Below are positions 35,601-47,023 of a stretch of 64,000 nt of DNA, one piece after another. The notes beneath the pieces are model-generated. The model was given only the letters and a program-made list of their open reading frames with translations. It was not told the DNA's origin and did no database searches. A program made the translations under genes and the position numbers. Location of the stretch: assembly GCA_030428905.1 (NCBI GenBank), contig JAUIED010000001.1, forward strand, positions 217,727 through 281,726, written 5' to 3'. This stretch comes from Gammaproteobacteria bacterium (GTDB taxonomy: Bacteria > Pseudomonadota > Gammaproteobacteria > Pseudomonadales > Azotimanducaceae). Every line of letters starts with the position of its first letter. Position 1 is the stretch's first letter.

Positions 35601-36437
35601 TCACATGGCGGCCGCAGCGTCTTCGAGAATAATCTGCAGTTCGGCGAGCTGAATCTCGTTGAGCCCAAGCACCTGGGCTTCACGGCTCGTCTCCAGACAA
35701 ACGCTGGGGTCCGGCAGGTCGCTGACGTTCTCCCGTGCGCAGGCTTTATCGGCGAGTCGGACGATGGCGAGGGTTGCGTTCGCTTCGTCGAAGCTCTCCC
35801 CTTTCTGCCCCTGCATGACATCGCGAAAAACTTGCGGCAGGTTCCATAGCGCCAGCAACTGCGCGCCATGCTCACAGTACAGCTCACGTAGGCTGATATC
35901 GATGACCGCGTCCGAGAACGCATGCGCATCGGATGAACGCTCCATATCCTCGATAATACGCAGCAACGATACTTTGCCGACGTCGTGCAGCAGGCCAGCC
36001 ACAAAGCACTGGTCGGCCAGATCCAGATAGCCTGCTTTACGTGCCAGCCAGCGGCAGCCGAACGCCGCGGCAGATACATGCTTCCATAGAACGAGCAGGC
36101 GGCGTTTGAAGCGTGGGTGCGACGTGCTGTAGATGCGTTTCTGACTGGTCGCCATGGCGAGGGAGGCTATGTGCTTGGCGCCCAGGCGCACGATGGCGTC
36201 GCTGATGCGAGTCACTTCGCCGAGCCCCTTGTAGAAACTCGAGTTGGCGACGCGCAGAACCTCTCCTGTGAGTGCTGGGTCCTTTTCCAGAAGTCGGGTC
36301 ATCTTGTCGACATTGAAGTCCTTCTTCTGCACTTCGTCGTACACCCGTTTTGCCACCAGATCGAACACGGGCAGCTCCACGCCGTCTGACTGGAGCCGGT
36401 CGTTGATCATGTCGATGAGGGATGTTTCGTCTGTCAT
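35601..36437 (-). CDS. HDOD domain signalling protein
   Basis: A 278-residue protein; the start ATG 36437 overlaps the upstream ATPase stop (ATGA), whereas the frame continuing further upstream is only a shadow of that gene. The HDOD domain (about 20-220) shows ALTGEVLRVANSSFYKGLGE, AIVRLGAKHIASLAMATSQK and a partial HD remnant in VAGLLHDVGKVSLLRI, where the HD pair is retained. HDOD proteins are non-enzymatic or weakly enzymatic scaffolds found in c-di-GMP and chemotaxis-type pathways. Coupling to a PilB/GspE-like ATPase carrying MshEN-type c-di-GMP domains suggests a shared surface-behaviour pathway. Confidence 0.88.
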   Translation of the reverse strand: MTDETSLIDMINDRLQSDGVELPVFDLVAKRVYDEVQKKDFNVDKMTRLLEKDPALTGEVLRVANSSFYKGLGEVTRISDAIVRLGAKHIASLAMATSQKRIYSTSHPRFKRRLLVLWKHVSAAAFGCRWLARKAGYLDLADQCFVAGLLHDVGKVSLLRIIEDMERSSDAHAFSDAVIDISLRELYCEHGAQLLALWNLPQVFRDVMQGQKGESFDEANATLAIVRLADKACARENVSDLPDPSVCLETSREAQVLGLNEIQLAELQIILEDAAAAM

Positions 36438-38335
36438 CGTTTGCTTCCTGTCAATCGGCACAGCTCTGGCAGCGGGCGTGGTTTTGCGAGGCGCGGCAGG
36501 TGCCGGCGCACTTCGCGCACCGTCGTCTCGCCGCGCGCGGCTTTCACCAGGCCGTCCTCCAGGAGCGTTATGAGGCCTGAAGACTCGACGCTGATCTTGC
36601 GAATCTGCGATGAGGTCTGCCGGTTCAACATGGCCTCCCGCACCGCCTCGTTGAGTACCAGCGCTTCGAATACTGCAACCCGGCCTTTGTAGCCGCTGAA
36701 GTGGCAAGCCTCGCAGCCGCGACCGGCCATGAACTCTGCACCGTCGTAGTCTCCAGCAGTCCAGCCGATGAGCTGTAGTTCCCGCGTTTCCGGCTCTGCC
36801 GGCGCTGCACATTCCACGCACACGCGACGGATCAGACGTTGCGCGACCACGCAGACCACGGTAGACGAGATCAGGAAGGCTTCGATATCCATGTTCAGCA
36901 GTCGCAGCAGGCCGCCGATACTGTCTTCCGTGTGAAAAGTTGTCAGTACCTTGTGGCCGGTGAGCGCGGCTTGAATGGCGCTCTCGGCGGAAAACTGATC
37001 GCGAATCTCGCCGAGCACGATCACATCCGGGTCCTGGCGAACGATGTGCCGCAGGGTCTCTTCGTAAGTGAGCTCGAGTTTGGGGTTCAAGGAACACTGG
37101 GAGATGCCATCGACCAGATACTCTACCGGGTCTTCCGCCGTGATGATGGAGGTGGACTCGTTGTTGAGGTGGTTCACGCAGCTGTAGAGTGTCGTCGTCT
37201 TACCTGACCCCGTGGGCCCGGTGATGATGATGACCCCGCTGGGCACGTCCAGAGCGCTGTTACGAAAGCGTTCCAGCATGGTGGGCGGCATGCCGATGTG
37301 CTTGAGTTCGGGCACGTGGCTTGACTGGTTGAGGAGCCTCAGTACCACGGCCTCACCATGCACGGTTACGTAAAACGATGCCCGCATGTCGAAGTTTGCG
37401 CCAGTGCGCGGGTCTTCGAAGAGAATGCGGCCGTCCTGATGGCGGCGCTTCTCCGAGACATCAGCTTCTGCGAGCACCTTGATGCGTGTGGTGACCGCGC
37501 TGTGATCTTCCCTGGCGTAATCCATGCATTCACGAAGCACGCCATCGCAGCGCAACCGCACTCGCACCCGCTCCTTCAGCGGTTCGATGTGTATATCGCT
37601 AGCACCTTCTCTGAACGCCGTCTGGATGATGTGGTCCACCTTGCCGGACGCGGTACCCGGATCGGTGTTGCGGACCACGACCGTGGACTTGCTCTTCTGG
37701 TGACGACCGAGCGCGCTGATTGCCTGGCGGATCGCGCTTGGGGTGCCGACGACCGCCCGAATGTCTGTACGGAATACCTCATGTGCAGCCGCAATGGTCT
37801 GCTGGTTGAGTGGGTCGACGCAGGCAATGACGGTTTCCGTGTCATCTGCGGAGATGGGGAAAAAGCCATTTCGGCGGCACGTGTCGGCGGTAATCTTGCG
37901 CAGCAGAGCATCGTCGCAACGGGTGATATCGGGGTCGATCAGGTCGCAGCCGAGCTGCACCGCATAGACCTGAGACAGCTGGTTTTCGGTGATGATGCGC
38001 TTGCGAACGAGGATTTCGCCGACGCGCTCGTTGTTTTCGCTGGTTTTCTGCAGCTCCAGGGCGACGCGCAGTTGGGCGCGGTTCACATAGCCGAGCTCGA
38101 TGAGCAGGCGGCCGATGGGGATCTTGATGCGATGCTCGCGCAGGGCCTCGAATACCTGGGTGTCTTCGATGGTGCCGGACTGCAGCAGCACGCTGAGCAC
38201 GGAACGTTCCTGGCCCAGCTTGCCGCGTACGCGCTCGGCATGCGTGACCTGCTCGGCCTCCAGCAGCCCGAGCTTGATCAGGAATGGTGTGACGAGCTCG
38301 CTGCTCGGCGTCGAAATGCTGTCGCTGGCTGACAT
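36434..38335 (-). CDS. PilB/GspE-family ATPase with N-terminal MshEN-type repeats
   Basis: A 633-residue assembly ATPase. The C-terminal motor has Walker A GPTGSGKTTT, the Asp box after ITAEDPVEY, Walker B DPDVIVLGEIRD and a His box (VLTTFHTEDSIGG). A four-Cys zinc site (CVEC and CEAC) lies in the C2 region. The first ~200 residues contain repeats of the MshEN kind (PIGRLLIELGYVNRAQL, RVGEILVRKRIITENQL), which bind c-di-GMP in MshE. No pilin, PilC or secretin gene is adjacent, so this is an orphan ATPase for a type IV pilus, MSHA or type II secretion machine encoded elsewhere. It is cotranslated with the HDOD gene. Confidence 0.92.
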   Translation of the reverse strand: MSASDSISTPSSELVTPFLIKLGLLEAEQVTHAERVRGKLGQERSVLSVLLQSGTIEDTQVFEALREHRIKIPIGRLLIELGYVNRAQLRVALELQKTSENNERVGEILVRKRIITENQLSQVYAVQLGCDLIDPDITRCDDALLRKITADTCRRNGFFPISADDTETVIACVDPLNQQTIAAAHEVFRTDIRAVVGTPSAIRQAISALGRHQKSKSTVVVRNTDPGTASGKVDHIIQTAFREGASDIHIEPLKERVRVRLRCDGVLRECMDYAREDHSAVTTRIKVLAEADVSEKRRHQDGRILFEDPRTGANFDMRASFYVTVHGEAVVLRLLNQSSHVPELKHIGMPPTMLERFRNSALDVPSGVIIITGPTGSGKTTTLYSCVNHLNNESTSIITAEDPVEYLVDGISQCSLNPKLELTYEETLRHIVRQDPDVIVLGEIRDQFSAESAIQAALTGHKVLTTFHTEDSIGGLLRLLNMDIEAFLISSTVVCVVAQRLIRRVCVECAAPAEPETRELQLIGWTAGDYDGAEFMAGRGCEACHFSGYKGRVAVFEALVLNEAVREAMLNRQTSSQIRKISVESSGLITLLEDGLVKAARGETTVREVRRHLPRLAKPRPLPELCRLTGSKR

Positions 38336-38406
38336 GGTGCGGCCAAACCGAATTCCGCTGAATCAGACTGTATATCGGCCGATCGGCGAGTTTGTTTAGC
38401 CCTGTC

Positions 38407-39786
38407 TCAGGCCAATTCCAGGAACCGCTCCAGCTCTCGGTCGCTCACCATGCGTGCGAATGCCTCGGCCTGTGCCCGACGGGTGCCCGAATACATCTCT
38501 ACGAAGTCGTCGCCAAACCACTCGCGTGCGTGCTCGCTGGCTTGGAAGCGAGCGATGGCATCCTCGAACGATGCGGGGAAGCGTTGTGCTGCGCTCGGCT
38601 TCTGCCGGTAGGCTGAGCCAGAGATGGCATCCGTTGGTTCAACTTTGTGCTCTATGCCGTGCAGACCTGCTGCCAGCAGGCCGGCTGCGGCGAGGTAGGG
38701 ATTGGCATCCGCACCTGGCACCCGAAGTTCGAGGCGCTGCGAGCTGCTGGAACCGGGAATCACGCGAATGGCGGTGGTACGGTTTTCTACGCCCCAGTTG
38801 GCGGCGGTCGGCGCGAACAGGCCGGGCAGAAAGCGTTTGAATGAGTTGATATTCGGCGCGAACAGCAAAAGCCATTCGGGCAGCAGGGTTTGCAGACCGC
38901 CAATAAAATGGCGCTGCACGGCGCTCATGTTGTGCGGTCCCGATCGTGCGTGAAAGGCATTCTTACCGTTCTTCAGCAGCGACAGGTGCACATGCCCGCT
39001 CTGCCCGTCGGCGTCTGCCAACGGTCGGGCCATGAACGTCAGGGTCAGGTCGTGTTTGCGGGCGAGCGTTTTCGCATGGGTTTTGAACAGCACGCCGTCG
39101 TCCAGCGCATCGATGCCGGGCCGGTGCAGCAGTGCCACCTCTCCCATGGCGGCGGCAACCTCCCAGTGCATGCTGGCCACCGGCACGCTGAGCTGATCGC
39201 ACATTCGGCGCATGGCGGTGAAGAAGTCTGACCAGATGCTCTGGTGCATCACGCCGCCATAGGTCGACACCTCCGTAACGAGGTTGGGTCGTGCGAATGC
39301 CTTCTCGCGTAGGCTTTTGGGGGTCTCGTCCAGCAGGCGATATTCGTACTCGAGCCCGTACACCGGCGTGAAGCCGATCGATGTGCCTCGCGCCTCCACC
39401 TGGCGGTAGAGGCGCCTCGGGTCCCATTTGCCGCCGTCGGTTCCTTCGGCAAATGTGGCGAAGAAGAAAGGATTGGTGTCGTCCTCTTCGAAGGGCAGCG
39501 TGCGCGGGCGGGCCCAGTCGATATCAGTGAGGTTGTCGCCAATGTCCTGGTCGGGGGACAAGTACCCGCGTGGGAACAATGGATGGTCGCCAAAGTCGAG
39601 CATCATGTTCAAAGGTGCGAAGGGTACGCCTGAGGGATAGCCCTCGAGCAGTTTGGTAGCGTTGACCGTCTTGCCACGCAGCTGGCCCTGCAGATCCACG
39701 AAGGCAACCGTTGCGTAGCGCGCACGGCCAGGTGCCAGCAGCTTACGAACATCTGTGGGTGGTCTTGAAGTTGTGGTTTTCGCCAT
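38407..39786 (-). CDS. Glutamine-synthetase-superfamily ligase, PuuA-like
   Basis: A 459-residue ATP-dependent ligase. ATG 39786 is used; a longer frame exists but enters the divergent promoter region. GS-fold features are [11 protein letters not shown] and [13 protein letters not shown] (metal-binding Glu residues), [10 protein letters not shown] (the His), [12 protein letters not shown] (Arg) and [20 protein letters not shown]. The sequence is closer to gamma-glutamylpolyamine synthetases (PuuA/SpuI) than to GlnA: the adenylylation Tyr region and the usual GlnA signature are not seen. With the SpuC-like aminotransferase at 31478 it suggests polyamine or amine catabolism. It is divergent from the acyl-CoA carboxylase genes. 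Confidence 0.85.
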   Translation of the reverse strand: MAKTTTSRPPTDVRKLLAPGRARYATVAFVDLQGQLRGKTVNATKLLEGYPSGVPFAPLNMMLDFGDHPLFPRGYLSPDQDIGDNLTDIDWARPRTLPFEEDDTNPFFFATFAEGTDGGKWDPRRLYRQVEARGTSIGFTPVYGLEYEYRLLDETPKSLREKAFARPNLVTEVSTYGGVMHQSIWSDFFTAMRRMCDQLSVPVASMHWEVAAAMGEVALLHRPGIDALDDGVLFKTHAKTLARKHDLTLTFMARPLADADGQSGHVHLSLLKNGKNAFHARSGPHNMSAVQRHFIGGLQTLLPEWLLLFAPNINSFKRFLPGLFAPTAANWGVENRTTAIRVIPGSSSSQRLELRVPGADANPYLAAAGLLAAGLHGIEHKVEPTDAISGSAYRQKPSAAQRFPASFEDAIARFQASEHAREWFGDDFVEMYSGTRRAQAEAFARMVSDRELERFLELA

Positions 39787-39859
39787 GTCTGTGACCCTTT
39801 CTGTACTAGACGCTCCAGAAACCGGGTGCCACACTCGCAGCCGATTCGGGGAGCCCATC

Positions 39860-41466
39860 ATGACGACCATTGGAACGCAGGTCGATCGAGCGAGCGATGT
39901 TTACGCCGCGAACGACGCCCATCATCGAGCGCTAGCCGACGCGCTTCGGACGCTGGCAGCGCAAGTTGCCGAGGGTGGTGACGAACGATCCCGCCAACGC
40001 CACGAATCGCGCGGCAAGCTGTTGCCGCGAGATCGCGTGCGTACGCTGCTCGACGCAGGATCACCATTTCTCGAAGTCGGCCAGCTTGCTGGCCACGAAT
40101 TGTACGACGACTGGATTCCTTCGGCGGGCATCATCACGGGCATCGGCCGGGTCAGTGGCGTCGAGTGCATGATTGTTGCCAACGACGCTACCGTGAAGGG
40201 CGGAACGTACTATCCGATCACGGTTAAAAAACATCTGCGCGCACAGGAAATTGCCCTGGAGAATCGGCTCCCGTGCATTTATCTGGTGGACTCGGGCGGT
40301 GCGTTTCTGCCGGAGCAGGCAGGCGTGTTTCCCGACCGCGACCACTTCGGGCGTATTTTCTACAACCAGGCCAACATGTCGGCGGCCGGCATACCCCAGA
40401 TCGCCGTGGTCATGGGCTCATGCACAGCGGGCGGCGCCTACGTGCCGGCGATGTGCGATCAGGCCATCATCGTTCGTAATCAGGGCACCATTTTCCTCGG
40501 CGGACCGCCACTGGTGAAAGCTGCCACCGGCGAAGAGGTGGATGCGGAAAGCCTGGGCGGCGGAGACGTGCACAGCCGCACCTCCGGGGTTACCGACTAC
40601 CTGGCGGAGAACGACGAGCATGCACTTGCGCTGGCACGCGAGATCATCGCCTCATCCCGGCCGCGTTACCGGCCTACGGTGGATGTGGCAGAAGTCGAGC
40701 CGCCGAAGTTTGCAGCGGATGAGCTTTACGGGGTGATCCCCAAAGACACCCGCACGCCCAGCGATGTACGCGAGATCATCGCGCGGATTGTCGATGGCTC
40801 GCAGTTTCACGAGTTCAAACGGTATTACGGCGAAACGTTGGTGTGCGGGTTTGCCCGGATCAATGGTTTTCCGGTGGCGATACTGGCGAACAACGGCATC
40901 CTGTTCTCCGAATCTGCCGTGAAAGGCGCGCATTTCGTGCAGCTTGCCGATCGGCGCGGCATACCGCTGCTGTTCCTGCAGAACATCACCGGCTTCATGG
41001 TGGGCAAACGGTACGAGAATCAAGGCATCGCCAAAGACGGTGCAAAAATGGTTACCGCCGTTGCGTGCGCCCGGGTGCCGAAGTTTACGGTAGTCATTGG
41101 CGGCTCGTTCGGCGCAGGTAACTACGCCATGTGCGGGCGCGCCTATGGCGCGCGCATGTTGTGGATGTGGCCCAACGCGCGGATCTCGGTGATGGGCGGT
41201 GAGCAGGCCGCACACGTGCTGGCCACGGTACGCGAGGAGGGGCTTGCGCGGCGCGACGAGCAGTGGCCCGATCAAGACAAGCAGGCTTTCATGGATGACA
41301 TTCGTGCGCGCTATGAGCACGAAGGGCATCCGTTCTTTGCCAGCGCCCGGTTGTGGGACGACGGTGTGCTGGATCCTCGGGACACCCGGCGTGTACTCGG
41401 TATGGCGCTGGCGGTGGCGTGCAGGGAGCATGAGGCGCCGCAATCCACGTTCGGCATATTCAGGAT

Positions 41467-41470
<4 letters not shown>
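39860..41470 (+). CDS. liuB: Methylcrotonyl-CoA carboxylase carboxyltransferase (beta) subunit
   Basis: A 536-residue carboxyltransferase. ATG 39860 is chosen, following GGGGAGCCC; upstream in-frame codons lie in the promoter. Crotonase-like halves are clear: [49 protein letters not shown], and the C-terminal [20 protein letters not shown] with [16 protein letters not shown], typical of 3-methylcrotonyl-CoA rather than propionyl-CoA carboxylases. It transfers the carboxyl group from biotin to 3-methylcrotonyl-CoA in leucine breakdown. Translation is coupled to the biotin-carboxylase gene by GTGA. Confidence 0.93.
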
Positions 41471-43400
<1,930 letters not shown>

Positions 43401-43404
<4 letters not shown>

Positions 43405-44561
43405 CGATGATGGATTTTGATTTCGGCCTGGGCGAGACCGTGGATATGCTGCGCGAGTCGGTGGCTCAGTTTGCGGCCAAGGAAATCGCGCCGCGGGCAG
43501 AAGCCATCGACCGTGACAACGCCTTCCCGCTGGATCTCTGGCCGAAACTCGGCGACATGGGCCTCCTGGGCATGACCGTGGAAGAAACCTATGGCGGCTC
43601 CAACCTCGGCTACGTGGCGCATTGTGTGGCTATGGAGGAGATCAGCCGTGCGTCGGCGTCCGTCGGCTTGTCCTACGGCGCACACTCGAATCTCTGTGTG
43701 AACCAGCTCCGACGGTTCGGCACCGAGGAGCAGAAGTCCGAGTTTCTCCCCGGGCTCGTTGCCGGCACCGCACTCGGCGCTCTGGCCATGAGCGAGCCCG
43801 GTGCCGGCTCGGACGTCGTGAGTATGCGTTTGCGTGCCACCGAGGACGGCGACGACTACGTGCTCAACGGCAACAAGATGTGGATCACCAACGGCCCGCA
43901 GGCAGATACGCTAATCGTCTACGCCACGGTGGATCCGCAAGCCGGCAGCCGCGGCATCACCGCGTTCATCATCCAGAAGGGCCAGCAGGGCTTCACCACC
44001 GGCCAGAAGCTCGACAAGCTCGGCATGCGCGGCTCAGATACCTGTGAGCTGATCTTCGAGGATTGCCGGGTCTCCAAGAGCCGCATACTAGGCGAGGTGG
44101 GCAAGGGGGTTGGCATTCTCATGAGCGGCCTCGACTACGAGCGGGTGGTTCTGGCCGGCGGCCCGCTCGGCATCATGCGCGCCTGTATGGATGTGGTCAT
44201 GCCCTACATGCACGACCGCCAGCAATTCGGCCAGCCCATCGGTCAGTTCCAGCTGATGCAGGGCAAGGTGGCGGACATGTATACGGTGATGAATGCGGCC
44301 CGTGCGTATGTTTACGCGGTGGCGGCTGCTTGCGATGCCGGCCGCACCACCCGCTTCGATGCCGCGGCTTGCATCCTCTATGCGGCGGAGCGTGCCACCG
44401 AGATGGCGAGCCAAGCCATTCAGGCGCTTGGTGGTATCGGCTACATCAACGATTTCCCCACCGGCCGGCTCCTGCGCGATGCCAAACTCTACGAGATTGG
44501 TGCCGGAACCAGCGAAATCCGGCGGATGTTGATCGGCCGTGAATTGTTCGATGCCACATAG
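43401..44561 (+). CDS. liuA: Isovaleryl-CoA dehydrogenase
   Basis: A 386-residue FAD acyl-CoA dehydrogenase. The start is GTG 43401 (coupled, after GGAGGAG) or ATG 43407. Signatures are [28 protein letters not shown] and [20 protein letters not shown]. The catalytic base fits the IVD position, Glu in [13 protein letters not shown], and [19 protein letters not shown] ends the protein. It oxidises isovaleryl-CoA to 3-methylcrotonyl-CoA, feeding the two carboxylase subunits encoded just upstream. The order here is liuB-liuD-liuA without liuC (hydratase) or liuE (HMG-CoA lyase). Confidence 0.93.
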
Positions 44562-44573
44562 CGGTGGCATAGG

Positions 44574-44579
44574 TATAAT
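44574..44579 (+). promoter_or_regulatory. Consensus -10 element before the cytochrome c5 gene
   Basis: A perfect TATAAT lies 37 bases before the TTG start at 44616, just after the liuA stop. The hexamer 17 bases upstream (ATGCCA) is a poor -35 and there is no extended TG, so promoter strength is uncertain. The position is right for independent transcription of the cytochrome gene. Confidence 0.45.
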
Positions 44580-44615
44580 TCGCTCCCGCAAAAACCAGTT
44601 GAAGAGGATGCTAGC

Positions 44616-45053
44616 TTGACTGCCGAGAACAATGGCGTGAAAGCCGTGAAGAAAGCTACGCTTATCTTGTTCGCCGTCATGGCGCTCGCACCGTTGGCTT
44701 CTGCGGTCCCTCCCGGAACTTCGGACGAGATCCGCGAGCGCCTAAAGCCCGCCGGTACCCTGTGCCGGGCAGGCGATGACTGCGGCACGGCAACCGCAGC
44801 GGTGGCAAGCGGCCCGCTGTCCGGAGAACAGGTGTACAACCAGTTCTGTTTTGCCTGCCACGCCAGCGGCGTCAGCGGTGCACCCATCCTGGGTGATGCG
44901 GATCAGTGGGCGCCGCGGGTCGCGAAGGGTATGGAAGCGCTGATGGACAGCACCCTCAACGGGCTCAACGCCATGCCTGCCAAGGGTACGTGCGCTACCT
45001 GTTCTGACGAGGAGCTTCAGGCGGCTGTGGAGCACATGTTGCCGCCGGGCTGA
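44616..45053 (+). CDS. Cytochrome c5 family monoheme protein
   Basis: A 145-residue periplasmic cytochrome starting at TTG 44616, eight bases after GAAGAGG; GTG 44637 is an alternative. A signal segment (KKATLILFAVMALAPLASA) is followed by the heme motif CFACH (about residue 78). The Met-ligand and Cys pair signature MPAKGTCATCSDEELQAAVEH is diagnostic of cytochrome c5. An extra Cys pair (LCRAGDDC) precedes the domain. It carries electrons to terminal oxidases. It converges with comM, the stops three bases apart. Confidence 0.9.
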   Translation: MTAENNGVKAVKKATLILFAVMALAPLASAVPPGTSDEIRERLKPAGTLCRAGDDCGTATAAVASGPLSGEQVYNQFCFACHASGVSGAPILGDADQWAPRVAKGMEALMDSTLNGLNAMPAKGTCATCSDEELQAAVEHMLPPG

Positions 45054-45056
45054 CGT

Positions 45057-46562
45057 TCAGCCGGTCACGCCCTGTTCCCAGTCCAGCGCCCGATAGCTGA
45101 GCGCCTCCGCCACATGGGGGCGCTCTACCAAGTCAGGCCCCTCCCGGTCCGCATCCAGATCAGCAATTGTGCGCCCCACCCTTAGCATCTTGTGATAACT
45201 GCGGGCGCTCAAACGGCCCTTGTCCACCGCTTGCGCGACCAGCGCGCTGGCATCTTCGGAACACTGCGCAAGCAGTAGCTTTGCCGGTAGATCGGCGTTG
45301 AGCATGCCTGAGCGGCTCAGCTGATGCTTGCGCGCTTGTGTGACGCGCTGGCGGGCACTTATCAACTGCCCTTCCGGCGGCGACTCTTTGAGCCGCTCGG
45401 CTGGCATCTCCGGCACCCGCACATGCAGGTCGATGCGGTCCAGTAGCGGGCCGGACAGCCGCGACTGGTATCGGTCGCGCTCGTTCGGCGTGCAGCGGCA
45501 CTGGTTCTCTCGACAGGTGCGCCCCGCCGGACATGGGTTCATCGCCGCGATAAGTTGAAACGCGGCTGGATAGCGCACTGTGTATCGTGCCCGGGAGATA
45601 AGGATCTCGCGCGCCTGCATGGGTTCGCGCAAGTGGTCCAGCACGCTCGGTTTGAAGTGCGGCAGCTCATCGAGAAACAGCACTCCGCGGTGCGACAGCG
45701 TGATCTCACCCGGACGCGCCTGAGGGCCACCGCCGACCAGCGCCACCGCCGATGCGGAGTGATGCGGCGCACGCTGCGGCGGCCGGTGGCCAGGGGCAGG
45801 TTGTGCTGCGGCGCTGTAGATCGCTGCCACTTCGGTGGCGGTGGCGCTTGTCAGGTCCGGGAGCAGATCGCCGATAGCGTCTGCGAGCATGGTCTTGCCG
45901 GCCCCGGGCGGACCGATCATCAGCATGTGATGCCCACCGGCTGCGGCAATCATCAGAGCCCGCTTGGCGGCTTCCTGACCAATGATCTGATCGTAGGAGC
46001 TGTCGTTGCAGGTAGCTTTCCGGGGCGGGGTAACAGGTGTCGGCGATGGTTCCTGCCGATCCCGGAGCAGACTCACCACCTCTCTGAGATGACGCACGGC
46101 CACCGTGTTGTCCGTAAGCGTGCGGCACTCGGCGTAGTTGTCTGCTGGCAACACCAACCGCCGGTTCGTCGCGCGTGATGCGAGTGCCGCGCACAAACAG
46201 CCGCGTGTTGTGCGCACCTCTCCGAAGAGCCCCAGCTCGCCGAGAAATTCGTAGGCGGCGACATCACGCTCGTGCAGCACGCCGCAGGCCACCAGCAGCG
46301 CGACCGCTATAGCCAGGTCGTAACGGGTACCCTCCTTTGCGAGATCGGCTGGCGCCAGATTGACCACCACGCGTTGCTGAGGATAGGGGAAGCCACTGTT
46401 CTGAATGGCACTTTTTACTCGAATTCTCGACTCCCGCAGGGCGGATTCGGGTAGCCCTACGAGCACGAAGCCCGGCGAGCCAGCCTGCAGGTGTGCCTCG
46501 ACGGTGACGGCCGGAGACTCCACGCCGATCTGGGCGCGGCTGCTGACGGTGGCAAGGGCCAT
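45057..46562 (-). CDS. comM: YifB/ComM family AAA+ ATPase
   Basis: A 501-residue Mg-chelatase-like AAA+ protein. ATG 46562 (MALATVSSRAQIGVESPAV) is the standard start; the open frame runs on into the ubiK region. The N-terminal domain has GLPESALRESRIRVKSAI and the Lon-like fold; the AAA core has Walker A GPPGAGKTML, Walker B GVLFLDELPHF, then MNPCPAG with a Cys-rich insert (CRENQCRC) and SGPLLDRIDLHV. In Vibrio, ComM is a helicase promoting branch migration in natural transformation. It follows ubiK by one base. Confidence 0.95.
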   Translation of the reverse strand: MALATVSSRAQIGVESPAVTVEAHLQAGSPGFVLVGLPESALRESRIRVKSAIQNSGFPYPQQRVVVNLAPADLAKEGTRYDLAIAVALLVACGVLHERDVAAYEFLGELGLFGEVRTTRGCLCAALASRATNRRLVLPADNYAECRTLTDNTVAVRHLREVVSLLRDRQEPSPTPVTPPRKATCNDSSYDQIIGQEAAKRALMIAAAGGHHMLMIGPPGAGKTMLADAIGDLLPDLTSATATEVAAIYSAAAQPAPGHRPPQRAPHHSASAVALVGGGPQARPGEITLSHRGVLFLDELPHFKPSVLDHLREPMQAREILISRARYTVRYPAAFQLIAAMNPCPAGRTCRENQCRCTPNERDRYQSRLSGPLLDRIDLHVRVPEMPAERLKESPPEGQLISARQRVTQARKHQLSRSGMLNADLPAKLLLAQCSEDASALVAQAVDKGRLSARSYHKMLRVGRTIADLDADREGPDLVERPHVAEALSYRALDWEQGVTG

Positions 46563-46563
46563 G

Positions 46564-46764
46564 TCAGGGCGATTGCTCGAGACGGAGAATCCGTTCCTCC
46601 AATGCCTGCACCTGCCGCTGCAGGCGCTGAACATCTTCCCGCAGGGCATCGAATTCCCTTGCGGAAACGACATTCAGGCGCTCCAGCGGGTTGGCGGCAG
46701 CCAGCCCTTCGAGCGTGTCGCGGGCATGATTGAGCAAGCTGGCGAGTGGGTCTGTTGTGGTCAT
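46564..46764 (-). CDS. ubiK: Ubiquinone biosynthesis accessory factor UbiK
   Basis: A 66-residue BMFP/YqiC family protein. From ATG 46764 it has a short N-terminal amphipathic part and the characteristic SAREFDALREDVQRLQRQ coiled coil ending in EERILRLEQSP, which trimerises and tethers the aerobic Ubi complex to membrane lipids with UbiJ. The frame continues upstream but without the family pattern. It is directly followed by comM (one base between), matching the order seen in Pseudomonas-like genomes, and is divergent from the TorF-like porin gene. Confidence 0.9.
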   Translation of the reverse strand: MTTTDPLASLLNHARDTLEGLAAANPLERLNVVSAREFDALREDVQRLQRQVQALEERILRLEQSP

Positions 46765-46900
46765 GTTCTGGTCGTTTCGCCTGAGATCAGAACCCCATGT
46801 TAGGTGCCTGACAGCTGCACGCCAATGGGTCGCCGGCTTCGCTGTGCCGCAGCGAAATCGCACGCGGCTTCGCTGTCTGCTCGAAATTGGTGCGAGTTGA

Positions 46901-46917
46901 TGCACCATACAGGTGCG
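46901..46917 (+). promoter_or_regulatory. NtrC-type enhancer site
   Basis: TGCACC-ATACA-GGTGCG at 46901-46917 differs by one base from the NtrC palindrome TGCACC-N5-GGTGCA. Further GGTGC half-sites lie at 46889-46893 and 46931-46935, and a weaker pair (TGCGCA-N5-TGTGCT) starts at 46915, suggesting a tandem enhancer. It is about 50 bases upstream of the sigma-54 element, a usual distance. Confidence 0.75.
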
Positions 46918-46966
46918 CATGGGGTGTGCTGGTGCGTGCAAACCCACGCTTCGTGGCGAAACGGCC

Positions 46967-46982
46967 TGGCACGGTTGCTGCT
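46967..46982 (+). promoter_or_regulatory. Sigma-54 promoter of the TorF-like porin gene (and glnK)
   Basis: TGGCAC-GGTTG-CTGCT at 46967-46982 keeps the invariant GG (46968-46969) and GC (46980-46981) ten bases apart and has a perfect -24 box. Only one base of the -12 box departs from TTGCT. A transcript starting near 46993 would have a leader of about 30 bases before ATG 47024. With the NtrC site it indicates induction under nitrogen limitation. Confidence 0.8.
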
Positions 46983-47023
46983 AGCACTTAACGACTACGT
47001 GCAACGCTTTGGGGTCAAGCAAC

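Noticed and set aside
35601..37097. A longer N-terminus for the HDOD protein (498 codons)
   Set aside because: The extra ~220 codons lie in another frame of the PilB/GspE-like gene and look like a shadow; the ATGA start at 36437 begins the conserved domain.
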